From: Begonia masoniana
Lineage: Eukaryota; Streptophyta; Magnoliopsida; Cucurbitales; Begoniaceae
Assembly: GCA_022432975.1 (NCBI GenBank)
Contig: CM039510.1
Coordinates: forward strand, 35,503,468-35,567,467
Length of the DNA stretch: 64,000 nt
Direction: 5' to 3'
Positions within the stretch are counted from its first letter, which is position 1, and the number at the start of each line of letters is the position of its first letter. The notes below the pieces were generated by a model that did not search any database, was not told the DNA's origin, and saw only the letters and a list, made by a program, of their open reading frames with translations. Positions 35,976-48,540 of the stretch are shown here, in pieces. A program made the position numbers and the translations under genes.

Positions 35976-38499
35976 TGTAGCGACCCTAATACTGTACCCG
36001 CTTGTCTCGTACTATATATATATATATATTTTAATCCTAAGTTTAAACGGAATTTAAAACAGAAACCAAATTCGTAAAACGTTCGAATCTATTTTGAAAA
36101 CCATCTATTAAAACTCTAAAACAATTAAGGAAAACCTTAATTAAACTTAAAATCAATTTAAAACAAAACTTAAAACCATTTAATTAAAAACCAATCGCGG
36201 GGACAAAAAGGGGCGGTCACCCCTAAAATGAAGGGGCGATCAGCGATCACGCCTGGGCAACAGGAGGCGATCGATCGCCACCATGTGGCGATCGATCACC
36301 ACACGCTCTGGAATTTTTCCAGAGCGTGGCGATCGAGAGGCGATCGCGTCGCCTCCACTGGCGATCGTGCCACAGCAAGGGGCGACCGATCGCCAGGACA
36401 GGCGACCAATCGCCACCCCCACTGCCTCCCTTCCTTTTTCTCTCGCCATCTTCTTCTCTATTCCTCTTCCCCTGCTTCTCTATACTCCTAACATTCCACT
36501 CACCATTTCATCAATAATTTCATCAATAACAACCATACGTTTCGAAAAAAACTCACTCGAAACTTCACCCAAAACCACGACTCGAAACACATTCAAAACA
36601 TAGCTTATTTTCATGAAAATAAAACACGTGGATATGTTTAAAACCTAAACAAATCCTCCTGTTTTGAAATCAAACAAAAGATTATAAAATCAACTTCCAA
36701 AACATTTCAAAACATCAATACGTAAACCTGTTCAGACCCAAACAACCTAATATGTCTATACAAACATCAGCCCAGACGATCCCAATAACCCCAAAACCTA
36801 TACATACTTCCCCACGGGTCAGGTAAGCATCGACTGCGCAAGCCATCCTCTGTCAACTGCATCACTCTTCAGGTGGAGGGATCTCGTCCTCACCTATGTC
36901 GAAGTCACCTACACCATACAGACACCTATGAGATAAAAATCTCAGCAAGCTCTCGTAAATGTAAATGCATGCTGTGCATATGAATTCAGAAATCATGCAG
37001 CATTTTCTTTATCTTTACTCTGTGGGTGTCACCGAGATCTCAGCCTCCTAACCGGAGAGAGCACATCCAGCTGTTGGACTACTCTTTCCAGCTAGAAGAG
37101 GGGGGTACACGCTTACAACGCGTACAGCCGTGCCTGAGCCCCATCTCGCATGACTTATAACTGTAAACTGTATGAGTATGTGTTAAATGCGGTATTGTGA
37201 CAGACCCCTTCGTGCCTACACAATAGATCAATAGCCCCTCTCCAGGCCGCATTACCATTTTCTTTAAAACATCGTGCGGAAATTCATTTTCTATGTTCTT
37301 TTAAAACACGTGATGCGTGAACAGTTCAATATGATATAAAGTAAACATACATGATTCGTACCATTGAGACAATAAGGCAATTAAAAACCTAACCTATACA
37401 GAACTAATCCTAACTACCCAACCAAAAAAAAATTAACATATGCGTCACCAAAACTCCTCGAGACGACTTCGACGTACGGTGTAGGCCAAACGGCCAGAGA
37501 AGATCACGAGAACTTACCTCGTGCACGCTGAAATCCAAGCTCCGTCCACGAGCATTCACCTAGGCAATTTCACCAAATTATCGTTAAAACGAGTTTAAAC
37601 TATTAAACGTCCAATTTTAACGAAATCTTTACTAAGGAGATTCCTTAAAGCTATAATTTAACTAATCGAGGCATATCCACAAACAAATTTACGACTGATA
37701 CCTCGAAAGAACAATTAGCGAGTTTTTCCCTAAAACCTGGAAATTCTCAAATTTTAACATTCGTCCTAAATCAATTAAATTCCCGTAACGTTCAATACGT
37801 TCGCTATATCCTTAATTACGGCTAACCTATAAATTTCGAGCCCTAATTCGCATTTTTAACGAAACCCTAAACGGAACCCTAACGTTTTTAACTCCGTAAA
37901 AACCAAACAATATGTTTCCAAAGCTTTAGAATCTTACCTAGGGTTGCGAGAGGAGGAAGAAACGTGAAGAAAACGAGACGATCAGAGAGCTTGATCGCCG
38001 GAAATGGTGGACGCCGTGAATGGGAAAGAGATCGCCGAAAGAGAGAGGAGAGGAAATAGGAGGGAAAATCGTGAAGTCTGTGAGGAGAGGAGAGAAAATT
38101 ATGTTTTTAATAAATTGGCTTGGCAAATTATCATTTTGCCCTTCCTTTGTTTTCTATTTGTTTCGTCCTTCGTTTCGTTAATTAGCTAACGATTCGATTT
38201 CACCAAATCTCCTTATTTCACCAATATGTCCAACTTATTATTTGAGATTTATTAAAACTGTCCGTTCGTAAATCGGATCTCGTTTACTATTTTTACTACA
38301 ACGTCCTTTATACTTCGAGAAACGTAATTACTCGGAATTAAGCGTTACTACTCCGAAAATTCTGATAATTTTCTTAAAATTCCTATTAATAATTAGGATT
38401 CTAATGACGTTTTCTTTTTACGAAACTGACTTGATTTGACACATTTACAAAAATGTCATTTACATTAAAATATTGGATTCCGTACTGCCGGATATTACA
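35976..38499 (-). repeat. 5' LTR of TekA-3
   Basis: 2524 bp, from TGTAGCGACC at 35976 to GGATATTACA at 38499, read on the minus strand. Splice-like sites in element order: donor CTAG|GTAAGA near 37937, acceptor CTAG near 37561, donor CGAG|GTAAGT near 37517, acceptor GTAG near 36909. The last two hairpins of the CGATCG cluster are at about 36266-36328. The right target-site copy ACTGG follows at 38500-38504. Confidence 0.93.
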
Positions 38500-38504
38500 A
38501 CTGG

Positions 38505-41387
38505 TGTTGTCACACCGAATAGGAATCCTATTATAAAACAGATTATAATCTTCTACAGTCTGTTTCATCCAGAGCATTTGTGCACAACAACTGCCAGCAG
38601 CAATATTTCACTTTCTGCAGTTGACAATGCAACAGAGTTCTGTTTCTTAGAAAACCATGACACTAGAGATTCTCCTAAGAACTGACAGGTGCCACTAGTG
38701 CTCTTCCTATCAACTAGACTACCAGTATAATCAGAATCTGAGTATCCAATTAGATCAAAAGAAGTGCCTTTCAGATACCACAATCCTAAGTTATAAGTCC
38801 CACTTAAATATTTGAAAATTCTTTTGACAGCAGATAAATGAGACTCCTTAGGGTCAGCTTTAAATCTAGCACATAGACATACACTAAAAAGAATATCTGG
38901 TCTACTTGCAGTCAGATATAACAAAGATCCAATCATACCACGATACTTTTTGATATCTACATTTATTCCAATTTCATCTTTGTCCAATTTTGTTGTGGTA
39001 CTCATGGGAGTTCTAGCTGGTTTAACAGTTTCTAGACCAAATTTCTTAAGAAGCTCCTTAATGTATTTTTCTTGGCAGAAGAAAATGCCGTCAGGAGATT
39101 GGCTGATCTGAAAACCTAAGAAGAATTTTAACTCCCCCATCATACTCATTTCAAATTCAATTTGCATGAGGGAGGAAAATTCATTTCACATTGTGACATT
39201 AGTTGATCCAAATATAATGTCATCGACATAGATCTGAACTAACAGAATGTCTTTATCTTTTTGCATGGTAAATAGAGTTGAGTCGGTGTTACCCTTTTTG
39301 AAATTCCTTTCCTTAAGGAAGTTCCTCAATCTATCATACCAATCTCTAGGAGCCTGCTTAAGTCCATAAAGGGCATTCTTAAGTCTATACACATGATCAG
39401 GTTTTGCATAGTCTTCAAATCCTAAGGGCTGCTCTACATAAACTTCTTTCTGAATATAACCATTTAAGAACGCACTCTTTACATCCATTTGGAAGAGTGT
39501 GAAGTTTTTGTAGCACGCATAGGCTAAGAGCATCCTAATTGATTCTAATATAGCAACAGGTGCAAAGGTTTCCTCAAAATCAATTCCTTCTTCTTGATTG
39601 TAACCCTTAGCAACTAATCTGGCTTTGTTTCTTACAACAATCCCATTTTCATCCAATTTGTTCTTGTAAACCCATTTAGTTCCAATAATGGGATGATCCT
39701 TTGGCCGTGGAACAAGTTACCATACCTTGCTCCTTTCAAATTGATTTAGCTCCTCTTGCATAGCTAAAATCCAATTTTCATCACTCTCGGCCTCTTCAAA
39801 CTTCTTAGGCTCTACTTGAGAGATAAATGCCACATTGGCACAGAGATTCCTAAGAGAGGATCTAGTCTTAACTCCTAATGAAGGAACTCCTAAAACTTCA
39901 TCTAAGGGATGACTTTTGACATATTTCCAATCTCTAGGAAGAGCAGTAGATTCATCTTTTACAGGAACGATTTCTAAAGAAGTAGAAGAGGGTTCTAAAG
40001 ATTTTACTACTTGAAGGGGATCAGAAACCTTTTCTAAGGAAAGAGAGTCCAGATGTTTTTCAAAAGTGTCATCCTCATCCACATTGATTGTGGGTTGAGG
40101 GGTCTCATCAAACTTGACATGAACTGATTCTTCTACAACTAGAGTTCTCTTATTGTATACCCTATATGCTTTACTGGTAAGAGAATAAACAAGAAAAATT
40201 CCAAGATCAGATTTGGAATCGAATTTTCCTAAGTTATCCTTAGTGTTAAAAATAAAGCATTTACTACCAAAGACTCTAAAGTACTTAACAGAAGGAGTTT
40301 TTCCACTCCAGATCTCATATGGAGTTTTCTCAAGAATAGGTCTTATTGAGACCCGATTGAGCACATAGCAAGCTGTTGAGATAGATTTAGCCCAGAAGTA
40401 CTTAGAAAGTGAATTCTCATTTAGCATGGTTTGGGCTAGTTCTTGAAGAGACCTATTTTTCCTCTCAACAACACCATTTTGCTGAGGGGTTCTAGGAGAG
40501 GAGAAATTGTGCTCAATTCCATATTTGAGACACAAGAGTTCAAATCTTTCATTTTCAAATTCTCCACCATGATCACTACGAATAGCAACAATGGTGAGCT
40601 CCTTTTCATTTTGAACTCTTTTCCTAAAGCTTGAAAAGGTGTCAAAGGTCTCATCCTTAGACTTCAGAAAGAACACCCAAGAAAATCTAGAGAAGTCGTC
40701 TACAATAACAAAGGCATAAAATTTGCCTCCTAAGCTGACTATATTAGAAGGACCGAAGAGGTCCATGTGAAGGAGTTGGAGAGGCTTAGAAGTGGAAATT
40801 GCATTCTTCGATGCAAAGGAACTTTTGATCTGCTTATCCATTTGGCAGGCCTCACAGACCTTATCCTTCTCAAAGGATATCTTAGGGATCCCTCTAACTA
40901 AATTCTCCTTAGTAATCTTAGCTAAGGTATCCATCCCTACGTGTCCTAATCTCCTATGCCAAGTCCAACTATCATTGGAAGAATTAACAGCAAAGCATTT
41001 CTCATTAACATGCTCAAAATCATTCAGATCAATAATACAGACATTTTCTTTTCTGAAACCTTTAAACAGTACGTTGTTATTTGAAATGTCTTTAATCACA
41101 CAAGCATTTGATTTGAATGTTACTTTATAGCCTTTATCAAACAATTGACTTATGCTCAGCAGATTATGTTTCAATCCTTCTACTAATAAAACATTTTCAA
41201 TGATTGGATTAAAAGGATTACCTATATTACCAATGCCAACAATTTTGTCCTTTTGGTTTCCACCAAAAGTAACACTTCCTTTCTTCTTGTTGACAACAGC
41301 AAACTTAGATGCATCTCCAGTCATGTGCCTTGAACAGCCACTGTCCAGGTACCATTGATTCCTTAATGGAGACGCATCATCCTGCAA
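38505..41387 (-). pseudogene. pol: Sire-1 pol: protease, integrase, reverse transcriptase, RNase H
   Basis: Copia-order polyprotein. It opens with the protease motif WYLDSGCSRHMTGD, then the pre-integrase zinc region (WHRRLGHVGM; CEACQMDKQ), the integrase core with its acidic triad (HMDLFGP, RSDHGGEFE, GVVERKNRS), reverse transcriptase (WVYKNK and [10 protein letters not shown]; active site VDDIIFGS) and RNase H (GYSDSDYTG; STAESE). Integrase before reverse transcriptase marks Ty1/copia. In-frame stops lie at 39717 (start of reverse transcriptase) and 39186 (after the active-site region). The frame stops at 38504, where TekA-3 was inserted, and resumes at 27850. The enzyme set would copy and insert the element; it is dead here. 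Confidence 0.95.
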
Positions 41388-41461
41388 AACAGAAATCAGG
41401 TTGTCTTCTTAGGTACCTAAATCTTTTGGGTCCTAGCGTTAGGTCTGGTTCCTTTAGGAAC

Positions 41462-42984
41462 TCATTGTAATTTACAGCCAGCTTTCTTATCATTTGTTTT
41501 TAATGGACATTCAAAGAATTTATGCCCTACATCATTACATGCATGACAAACAGTAGATTTAACAAATAAATTTTTATATACCTTCTTTTTACTACTCCCA
41601 TTATATCCAATGCCTGCTCTATCAAAAGTCATTCTTTGATCACTAATCAGCATGTTCAGTTGTTTACTACTATAGGTAAATTTCTGAACAAGATTATTCA
41701 AAGTTTCATTTTTCTTTTTCAGTTCAGTGATCTCCTTCTCATGCAAGTCCACTTCTTTAGCATGCTTTTCTAATAGACCTGCATTTTCTGTTTTCAACAA
41801 GTTATATTTATTCTTAAGCATACCAAATTGCTTAACCAAGTCATTAAAAGCATCAATCAGATCACCATCATCATTATCACTCTCACTATCACTCAAAGTA
41901 CCAGAGGATAAAGAACTAACCTTATCTTCGTGTGCCATGAAGCATAAATTAGCAACTTCCTCGTCTTCAGAGGATGTATCACTTTCACTATCATCTCAAG
42001 TGGCCTTCATTGCCCTTTTCTTGAACTTCTTGGGACCTTTAATTTGAGGACAATCGACCTTCATGTGTCTTGGCTTTCCACACCCAAAGCAAGTAATCTC
42101 CTTGTCTTTAGGTAGTTTTTCATTCCTGTGGAAACTTCTCCCATGCAGCTTCTTCCTTCGAAGAAACTTGCTAAATCTTCTGGTAATAAGGGCAATGTCC
42201 TCATCTTCCTTTTCTTCCTCAGAGTCATCTTGTTTGCTCGAGGAAGCCTTAAGTGCTATATCCTTCTTTTTGCTGATCTCCTTTTCTTTGAGATCTTCCT
42301 TGTCATTGGCTCTTATGGTTATCTCATGAGTCATCAGAGAGCCAATGAGCTCTTCAAGTTTGAGAGCTTTGAGATCCTTAGCCTCTTGTATGGTTGTCAC
42401 CTTTGGTTGCCATGCTCTAGGTAGGCATCTCAGAATTTTCCTTACCTGTTCTTCACCTGAGTAAATCTTACCAAGACCTTTAAGACCATTAGTGATGTTA
42501 GTAAATCGAGTAAACATAGAACTAATGGTTTCTCTTTTTTCCATAGAAAACAGTTCATATTCAAGAACTAACATGCTCAATTTACTCTCTTTAACCTGGT
42601 TTGTGCCTTCGTGTGTGATCTCTAATAAGTGCCAAATTTCTTGAGCACTCTCACACCCTTGTACTCTATTAAATTCATCTCTATTTAGAGCACAGTACAG
42701 AGAGTTTATTGCTTGGCATTAAGGCTTAGATTTCTCTTATCAGATTCAGATAATTCAGTAGAGTCCTTAGGGATACTTTTCCCATCAACAGTTTTCATGG
42801 TTTTGAAAGGACTGTTTTCGATTATGCCCCAAATCTCATAATCCATGGCTTGAACGAATATTCTCATTCTAGCCTTCCAGTAGACATAATTACTACCATC
42901 AAAGAAGGGAGGCCTATTAACAGCTTGACCTTCTATGTGTGTGAATGCCATTGTAAATATATAAATCACAGAGTATTTAAACAC
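41462..42984 (-). pseudogene. gag: Broken gag of Sire-1
   Basis: Three pieces of a copia Gag. 42984-42706 has the N-terminal motif (PPFFDGSNYVYWKARM). It ends in a frameshift near 42706. 42580-41996 has the UBN2-like middle and a first zinc knuckle (CFGCGKPRHMKVDC). After a stop at 41996, 41938-41462 has an acidic stretch, a long coiled-coil-like segment (LLEKHAKEVDLHEKEITELK) and a second CCHC knuckle (CHACNDVGHKFFEC). A long Gag with coiled coil and two knuckles is common in this group. The pol frame differs from the last gag frame. Confidence 0.92.
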
Positions 42985-43006
42985 AACTTAGACAATGTTT
43001 AACCTC

Positions 43007-43018
43007 GCTTTAATACCA
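43007..43018 (-). promoter_or_regulatory. Primer-binding site, Sire-1
   Basis: Minus strand TGGTATTAAAGC, two bases from the initiator-methionine-tRNA consensus, two bases inside the 5' LTR. It fixes the minus orientation of Sire-1. Confidence 0.85.
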
Positions 43019-43649
43019 ATTGTAGGATCGAGATTGTCTAAGAGGGGGGTGAATTAGACCCTTTTTGATTTATTAATCTAACAGCAAACAAACACAACAG
43101 TAAAAGTAATAGAGAGAGAGAAAAAATCAACACACGAGTTTTTACGTGGTTCGGCCAAAACCTGCCTACATCCACGCTTCAAGGTTCCCCCTTGAAGATC
43201 TTTAACCTTCTCCTCAACGAGAATTCCAGATTGAGCTTCACGGGCATCGATCTACAGCCTTACAATTCTGAATTGAACTTCACAGGCGTCAATCCACTGC
43301 CTTTCAGGTTTTACAGATTTGAGAGAATGAACACAACAAACTACAAACTCTCAAAACAAATTCTCAAGTTTTGGAATCGAGAGATGTAGATGAAAAATAC
43401 AGAGTATGATGAATCGTACGTTAGAGCTCAAAGCTAATTTTTACAAAAGTTCTTTCTTCGAGCTATCTCCTTGGTTTAAATACTCTGTCTGCAATCGGTT
43501 CTAGTTATTAAATGCTCCTTACCGGATAAGGAAATATATTACCGTTGGAGCAGCATCCGTACTGAGACATGTAGCCGTTGCTTTCTGGAGCCGCTGTTTG
43601 CTCGTCGCCATTAATACGCTGGAGTTTAAGTTTTGGACGACGTCACTAT

Positions 43650-44654
43650 AGCTTGAAAACGCCATCGGCAGGAGTAGCTTGAAAACGCCATCGGCAGGAG
43701 TAGCTTGAAAACGCCATCGGCAGGAGTAGCTTGAAAACGCCATCGGCAGGAGTAGCTTGAAAACGCCATCGGCAGGAGTAGCTTGAAAACGCCATCGGCA
43801 GGAGTAGCTTGAAAACGCCATCGGCAGGAGTAGCTTGAAAACGCCATCGGCAGGAGTAGCTTGAAAACGCCATCGGCAGGAGTAGCTTGAAAACGCCATC
43901 GGCAGGAGTAGCTTGAAAACGCCATCGGCAGGAGTAGCTTGAAAACGCCATCGGCAGGAGTAGCTTGAAAACGCCATCGGCAGGAGTAGCTTGAAAACGC
44001 CATCGGCAGGAGTAGCTTGAAAACGCCATCGGCAGGAGTAGCTTGAAAACGCCATCGGCAGGAGTAGCTTGAAAACGCCATCGGCAGGAGTAGCTTGAAA
44101 ACGCCATCGGCAGGAGTAGCTTGAAAACGCCATCGGCAGGAGTAGCTTGAAAACGCCATCGGCAGGAGTAGCTTGAAAACGCCATCGGCAGGAGTAGCTT
44201 GAAAACGCCATCGGCAGGAGTAGCTTGAAAACGCCATCGGCAGGAGTAGCTTGAAAACGCCATCGGCAGGAGTAGCTTGAAAACGCCATCGGCAGGAGTA
44301 GCTTGAAAACGCCATCGGCAGGAGTAGCTTGAAAACGCCATCGGCAGGAGTAGCTTGAAAACGCCATCGGCAGGAGTAGCTTGAAAACGCCATCGGCAGG
44401 AGTAGCTTGAAAACGCCATCGGCAGGAGTAGCTTGAAAACGCCATCGGCAGGAGTAGCTTGAAAACGCCATCGGCAGGAGTAGCTTGAAAACGCCATCGG
44501 CAGGAGTAGCTTGAAAACGCCATCGGCAGGAGTAGCTTGAAAACGCCATCGGCAGGAGTAGCTTGAAAACGCCATCGGCAGGAGTAGCTTGAAAACGCCA
44601 TCGGCAGGAGTAGCTTGAAAACGCCATCGGCAGGAGTAGCTTGAAAACGCCATC
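43650..44654. repeat. Uniform 26-bp array, about 38.6 units
   Basis: The 26-bp unit (AGCTTGAAAACGCCATCGGC followed by AGGAGT) repeats with no difference that I can see. Because 26 is not a multiple of three, all three minus-strand frames stay open and read the same 26-residue cycle, giving false ORFs of 333-395 codons. The 3' LTR has only about a dozen imperfect units. Confidence 0.97.
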
Positions 44655-44880
44655 TACAAAGTTCTTTCTTCGAGCTATCTCCTTGGTTTAAATACTCTGT
44701 CTGCAATCGGTTCTAGTTATTAACTGCTCCTTACGGATATAAGGAAATATTATTACCGTGGAGCAGCATCCGTACTGAGAACATGTAGCGTTGCTTTCTG
44801 GGCCGCTGTTTGCTCGTCGCCATTATACGCTGGAGTTTAAGTTTTGGACGACGTCACTATAGCTTCGCGGTCATTGAATT
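44655..44880. repeat. Second copy of the array's left flank, with indels
   Basis: Repeats about 43440-43660 but with many single-base losses and shifts, such as TTACGGATATAAGG for TTACCGGATAAGG and TTACCGTGG for TTACCGTTGG. The pattern looks like uncorrected long-read error at a filled gap, though a true duplication is possible. Confidence 0.85.
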
Positions 44881-45428
44881 CTGGCGGCCATCGGTATGCA
44901 ACTTCAAAATGTCATTGGTAAAAGTGATCTGAAATGCCATCGGCAAGAGTAGCTTCAAATGCCATCGGCAGGAAGAGTTTGAAAATGCCATTTGCAGAAG
45001 TAGCTTCAAATGCCATCGGCATGAGTAGCTTGAAAACGCCATCGGCAGGAGTAGCTTGAAAACGCCATCGGCAGGAGTAGCTTGAAAACGCCATCGGCAG
45101 AAGTAACCTTTGAACGACTTCGCCTTTTGTCGTTTAGTGATCGGCAGGAGTAGCCTTGAACGACTCCGCCTTTGTCGTTTAGCAATCGGTGCATGTCTAC
45201 TTTTAACAACTCATCGACAGATCAGTTTTCAGCCCTGTTTTACTATTCAGCCCTGTACACTTAACCCGATTCATTAGACAACTAAAATACCCTTTTCAAA
45301 GGTATTTCCAAATAATTTCATATTTATAATTCATTATTCTCATTTAATAAACATAATCAAATTACATACTTAACATACAAATACATCATCAAAAACATAT
45401 TTAGACTTAAACACTCTGTAAGTCAATA

Positions 45429-48272
45429 AATCTTTCACCAGGTCGAGCCACCTCCTCTGCCTCAGGTTCAGTTCCTTCCGCGTAAAAATATACCTCAAGC
45501 TCTGGCGGTCAGAGAATACCTCACACTGCTGCCCATATAGATAATGCCGCCAAATCTTTAGTGCAAAGACCACCGCTGCTAGCTCCAAGTCGTGAGTGGG
45601 ATAGTTCTGCTCATACGTCTTCAGCTGCCTAGAAGCATAAGCAATAACCTTCTCATTCTGCATCAATACACACCCCAAACCAATCCTGGATGCGTCGCAA
45701 TAAATACTGAACCTCTCACCCTCCACCGGTAACACCAGTAACGGAGCTGAGGTCAACTTCTGCTTCAGAATCTGAAAGCTGCTTTCACAATCATCGGACC
45801 AACAGTACTTTGCATTCTTCCCGGTCAACCGAGTCATTGGGGCTGCAATCATGGAGAATCCCTTAATAAATCTCCGATAATAGCCTGCCAATCCAAGAAA
45901 ACTACGAATCTCACTCGCACTGGTCGGCCAAGGCCACTCCTGCACCGCCTGAACCTTCACCGGGTCCACCGAAATGCCATCACAGGAGATGACATGCCCC
46001 AAGAAATTAACTCTATCCAGCCAAAACTCACACTTGGAGAACTTAGCATACAACTGGTGCTGTTTCAAAGCAGACAACACAATCCCTAAGTGTTCCCTGC
46101 GCTCCTCTTCGGTCCGCAAATAAAACAAAATATCATCAATAAACACTATCACGAACCTGTCCAAATACTCCTTGAACACCTGGTTCATCAAATCCATAAA
46201 AGCTGCTGGGGCATTGGTCAGTCCAAAAGACATGACCAAAAACTCATAGTGCCCATATCTCGTCCTGAAAGCTGTCTTCGGTACATCTTCCTCCGGCACT
46301 TCAGCTGATAGTAATCGGACCTCAAATCAATCTTAGAGAACACCCGCGCACCTTGAAGCTGATCAAACAAATCATCTATCCTCGGTAATAGATACTTGTT
46401 CTTCACTGTCAGCTTATTCAGCTCCCTGTAGTCAATGCACATGCATAGGGATCCGTCTTTCTTTTTCACAAACAACACCGGTGCTCCACACGGTGAAAAG
46501 CTGGGGCGTATAAAGCCCTTATCCGTCAACTCCACCAACTGTGCCTTCAACTCTTTCAGCTCAGTAGGCGCCAGTCTGTACGGGTTCTTGCACACCGGTT
46601 CAGCCCCTGGGTACACATCAATGATGAACTCAATCTCTCTATCAGGTGGCAAACCTGGCAAGTCCTCAAGGAACACCTTGGGAAAATCCCGCACGACTGC
46701 GATGTCTGATAACTGAATCCCTGCCTGATACCGTTCATCCATACTGCTAGCTAGGAAGCCCATACATCCATCTCGTAATAACTGTCGAGCTCTTAAGGAA
46801 GATACTACAGGAATCCTGTTCACACCTTTCCTGGCCCTGAATGAATAACTCTCACCTTTCGGGGGTCGAAAATGGATATCTCGAGTCCTGCAATCTATCG
46901 AGGCAAAATGTTTGAACAGCCAATCCATACCCAAGATGACCTCATACCCCTTCATGTGGAGTATGACCAGATCAGCATACAGTCGTCGCTCCCCCACTGT
47001 CACTATATTTCCTCGCACCATTTGATCTGAAAATAAATGCTCACCTGATGGCAACGTTACCTCGTAAAATCGGTCTGCAGGACAAAACTCCAAGTTGGCC
47101 TTAACCACATAGGCCGTAGACACAAACGAATGTGTAGCACCCATATCGATCATGGTATAAGCTGCAACTCCGAGAATAAAAATGCTACCTGAAATGACGG
47201 ATGGCTAGGCAGCATCATCTGGCTCAATAAGGGAGAAAACCTGCGGTGCTGATCTCGCCGGGGCTCTGCTCAAGGTCGGGCACTGTCTGGAAAAATGGCC
47301 TACCTCATTGCACTAGTGGCATCGACCTGTCTTCGGACACTCTCTCGTAATATGGCCCGCCTCATTACATTTGAAGCATCTATTAGAATTTGTTAGGCAC
47401 TCACCAAAATGGTTTCTCTTACACTTAGGGCATAGTGGCATAATACTCGACTCCTGAGGCCGTTTACTGCTCCCTTGACTGCTCCCCTGGCTCTCACTAG
47501 GTCTCTTCTGGCCCCTCTGCTGCGGCTGCGGCATGCCCCTCGACGACTGAGGCACTAATCCTTGGAGGAGACGTCGCGGCTACTCCCTAGGCTGATCTCT
47601 ATAGCTAGGAAGCTTCATGCTAGCCGCCTCAATATCCAGTGCCTTGGCGACCACCATGTCATAAGGCACATTCTGTGTTCCAGCTATCTTGACACCCATA
47701 TATATCTCTGGCTTCAGCCCTTGAACAAACTAATGCACCTTGTTCTCGTTTAGGCTCACTAGGTGACTGGCAAATCTCGATAAGGCTTCAAATTGCCGCA
47801 CATAATCCGCCACTGTACTAGTCTGCTTCAACTGAGTAAACTCGACCATCTTCGTGGTTATGATCGAGTGGCTGAAGTATTTGCCGAAGAACACTACCCA
47901 AAACTCCTCGCACGCCATCCTACTCACATCGGCGGTGGCCTTCACTGTGTCCCACCAGAATCGGGCATCCCCTGCCAAGTGGAAAACTGCACTAGAGACC
48001 CTGTCCCGATCATCCACCTTGGCATAACCCATCATCTCTTCCATTTTTCGAATCCACTCCTTAGCAATGAGTGGGTCTGAAGATGATCCGTCAAAGACTG
48101 GGGGCTGTAACCTATGAAACCTATCCCCCTTGCGGCCCACTGCAGCAGTACTACCACTAGACTGCCCCTTATCCTCCCTGCTTAAAAATCGCTCTAACTG
48201 CTGGGACTGGCGCTCTAACTGCTGGGACTGGCGCTCTAACTGCTGAGACTGGCGGGTGACCAACTCTGTCAA
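45429..48272 (-). pseudogene. gag-pol: TekB gag-pol, N-terminal part to RNase H
   Basis: Minus-strand chromovirus Gag-Pol cut off in RNase H by Sire-1. Gag starts near 48272 with repeated QSQQLER units and has the core FWWDTVKATADV. Knuckles follow (CPKCKRNHFGEC, CFKCNEAGHITREC and a third broken by a stop). The protease motif reads [10 protein letters not shown], with Met where Ser or Thr is usual, so the catalytic triplet is changed. Reverse transcriptase ([12 protein letters not shown]) and RNase H ([13 protein letters not shown]) follow. Stops lie near 47730, 47313 and 47205, and a frameshift near 46305 (after YYQLK). It continues at 17745 with no loss except the target duplication. Confidence 0.93.
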
Positions 48273-48524
48273 CTGCCTGATAGTGTCGTCTCTCCCGTCT
48301 GTCTCTCTCTGTGGCTGTCCCCCAATCTCAGCCTGGTTATCTACCCCCCTCCAAGGTCATCCCCATCTTCTACGCCCTCCCGACATATCTCTATATCCCT
48401 GAACAATTTAACACTATCATAAGTAAAATATACAAGGGTTCTAAGAAATACTTACAGTTAGCGGAGCGCTTCCAGGCAGCGGCTGACGGTGTTAGGTAAT
48501 CCACTGAACGACGTCGACCCCATG

Positions 48525-48536
48525 GCTCTGATAGCA
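48525..48536 (-). promoter_or_regulatory. Primer-binding site, TekB
   Basis: Minus strand TGCTATCAGAGC, one base from the initiator-methionine-tRNA consensus, four bases inside the 5' LTR that starts at 48541. Confidence 0.87.
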
Positions 48537-48540
48537 TAAC

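Larger units (their letters stand above)
27851..38499 (-). mobile_element. TekA-3, full-length chromovirus
   Basis: A complete element with both LTRs, a primer-binding site, one gag-pol frame and the target duplication ACTGG (27846-27850 and 38500-38504), inserted in the RNase H of Sire-1. The LTR ends and flanking sites match the TekA-1/2 family, but this copy has a full pol. The two LTRs differ by roughly 3-4% in the parts compared by eye, excluding a deletion near the hairpin region. It could in principle have supplied enzymes to the pol-less TekA-1/2 form. Confidence 0.94.
17746..45428 (-). mobile_element. Sire-1, Sirevirus-type Ty1/copia element with four insertions
   Basis: Begins TGTAGGATCG at 17746 and reads on the minus strand from the 5' LTR (43021-45428) through gag, pol and an extra 3' ORF to the 3' LTR (17746-22347). 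It sits in the RNase H region of TekB. Flanking five bases are AGTCT (17741-17745) and AATCT (45429-45433), a target duplication with one transition. The integrase-before-reverse-transcriptase order marks Ty1/copia; repeated polypurine tracts and an extra ORF before the 3' LTR fit Sireviruses. It carries S1, S2, TekA-3 and, inside TekA-3, Cas-1. All genes are broken. Confidence 0.93.
43021..45428 (-). repeat. 5' LTR of Sire-1
   Basis: Starts TGTAGGATCG at 43021; the other end reads ...GTCAATA at 45428 where the 3' LTR has ...GTCAACA. It contains a uniform 26-bp array (43650-44654), a second indel-rich copy of the sequence before the array (44655-44880) and a diverged stretch of the 26-bp repeat (about 44935-45100). 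Two TTTGTCGTTTAG motifs lie near 45127 and 45171. The order differs from the 3' LTR and may include an assembly fault. Confidence 0.9.

Noticed and set aside
43519..44706. Long repeat protein of 333-395 residues on the minus strand
   Set aside because: It is the 26-bp tandem array read in three frames. With 26 not divisible by three, every frame gives the same cycle, and no stop occurs by chance. Nothing suggests a gene.
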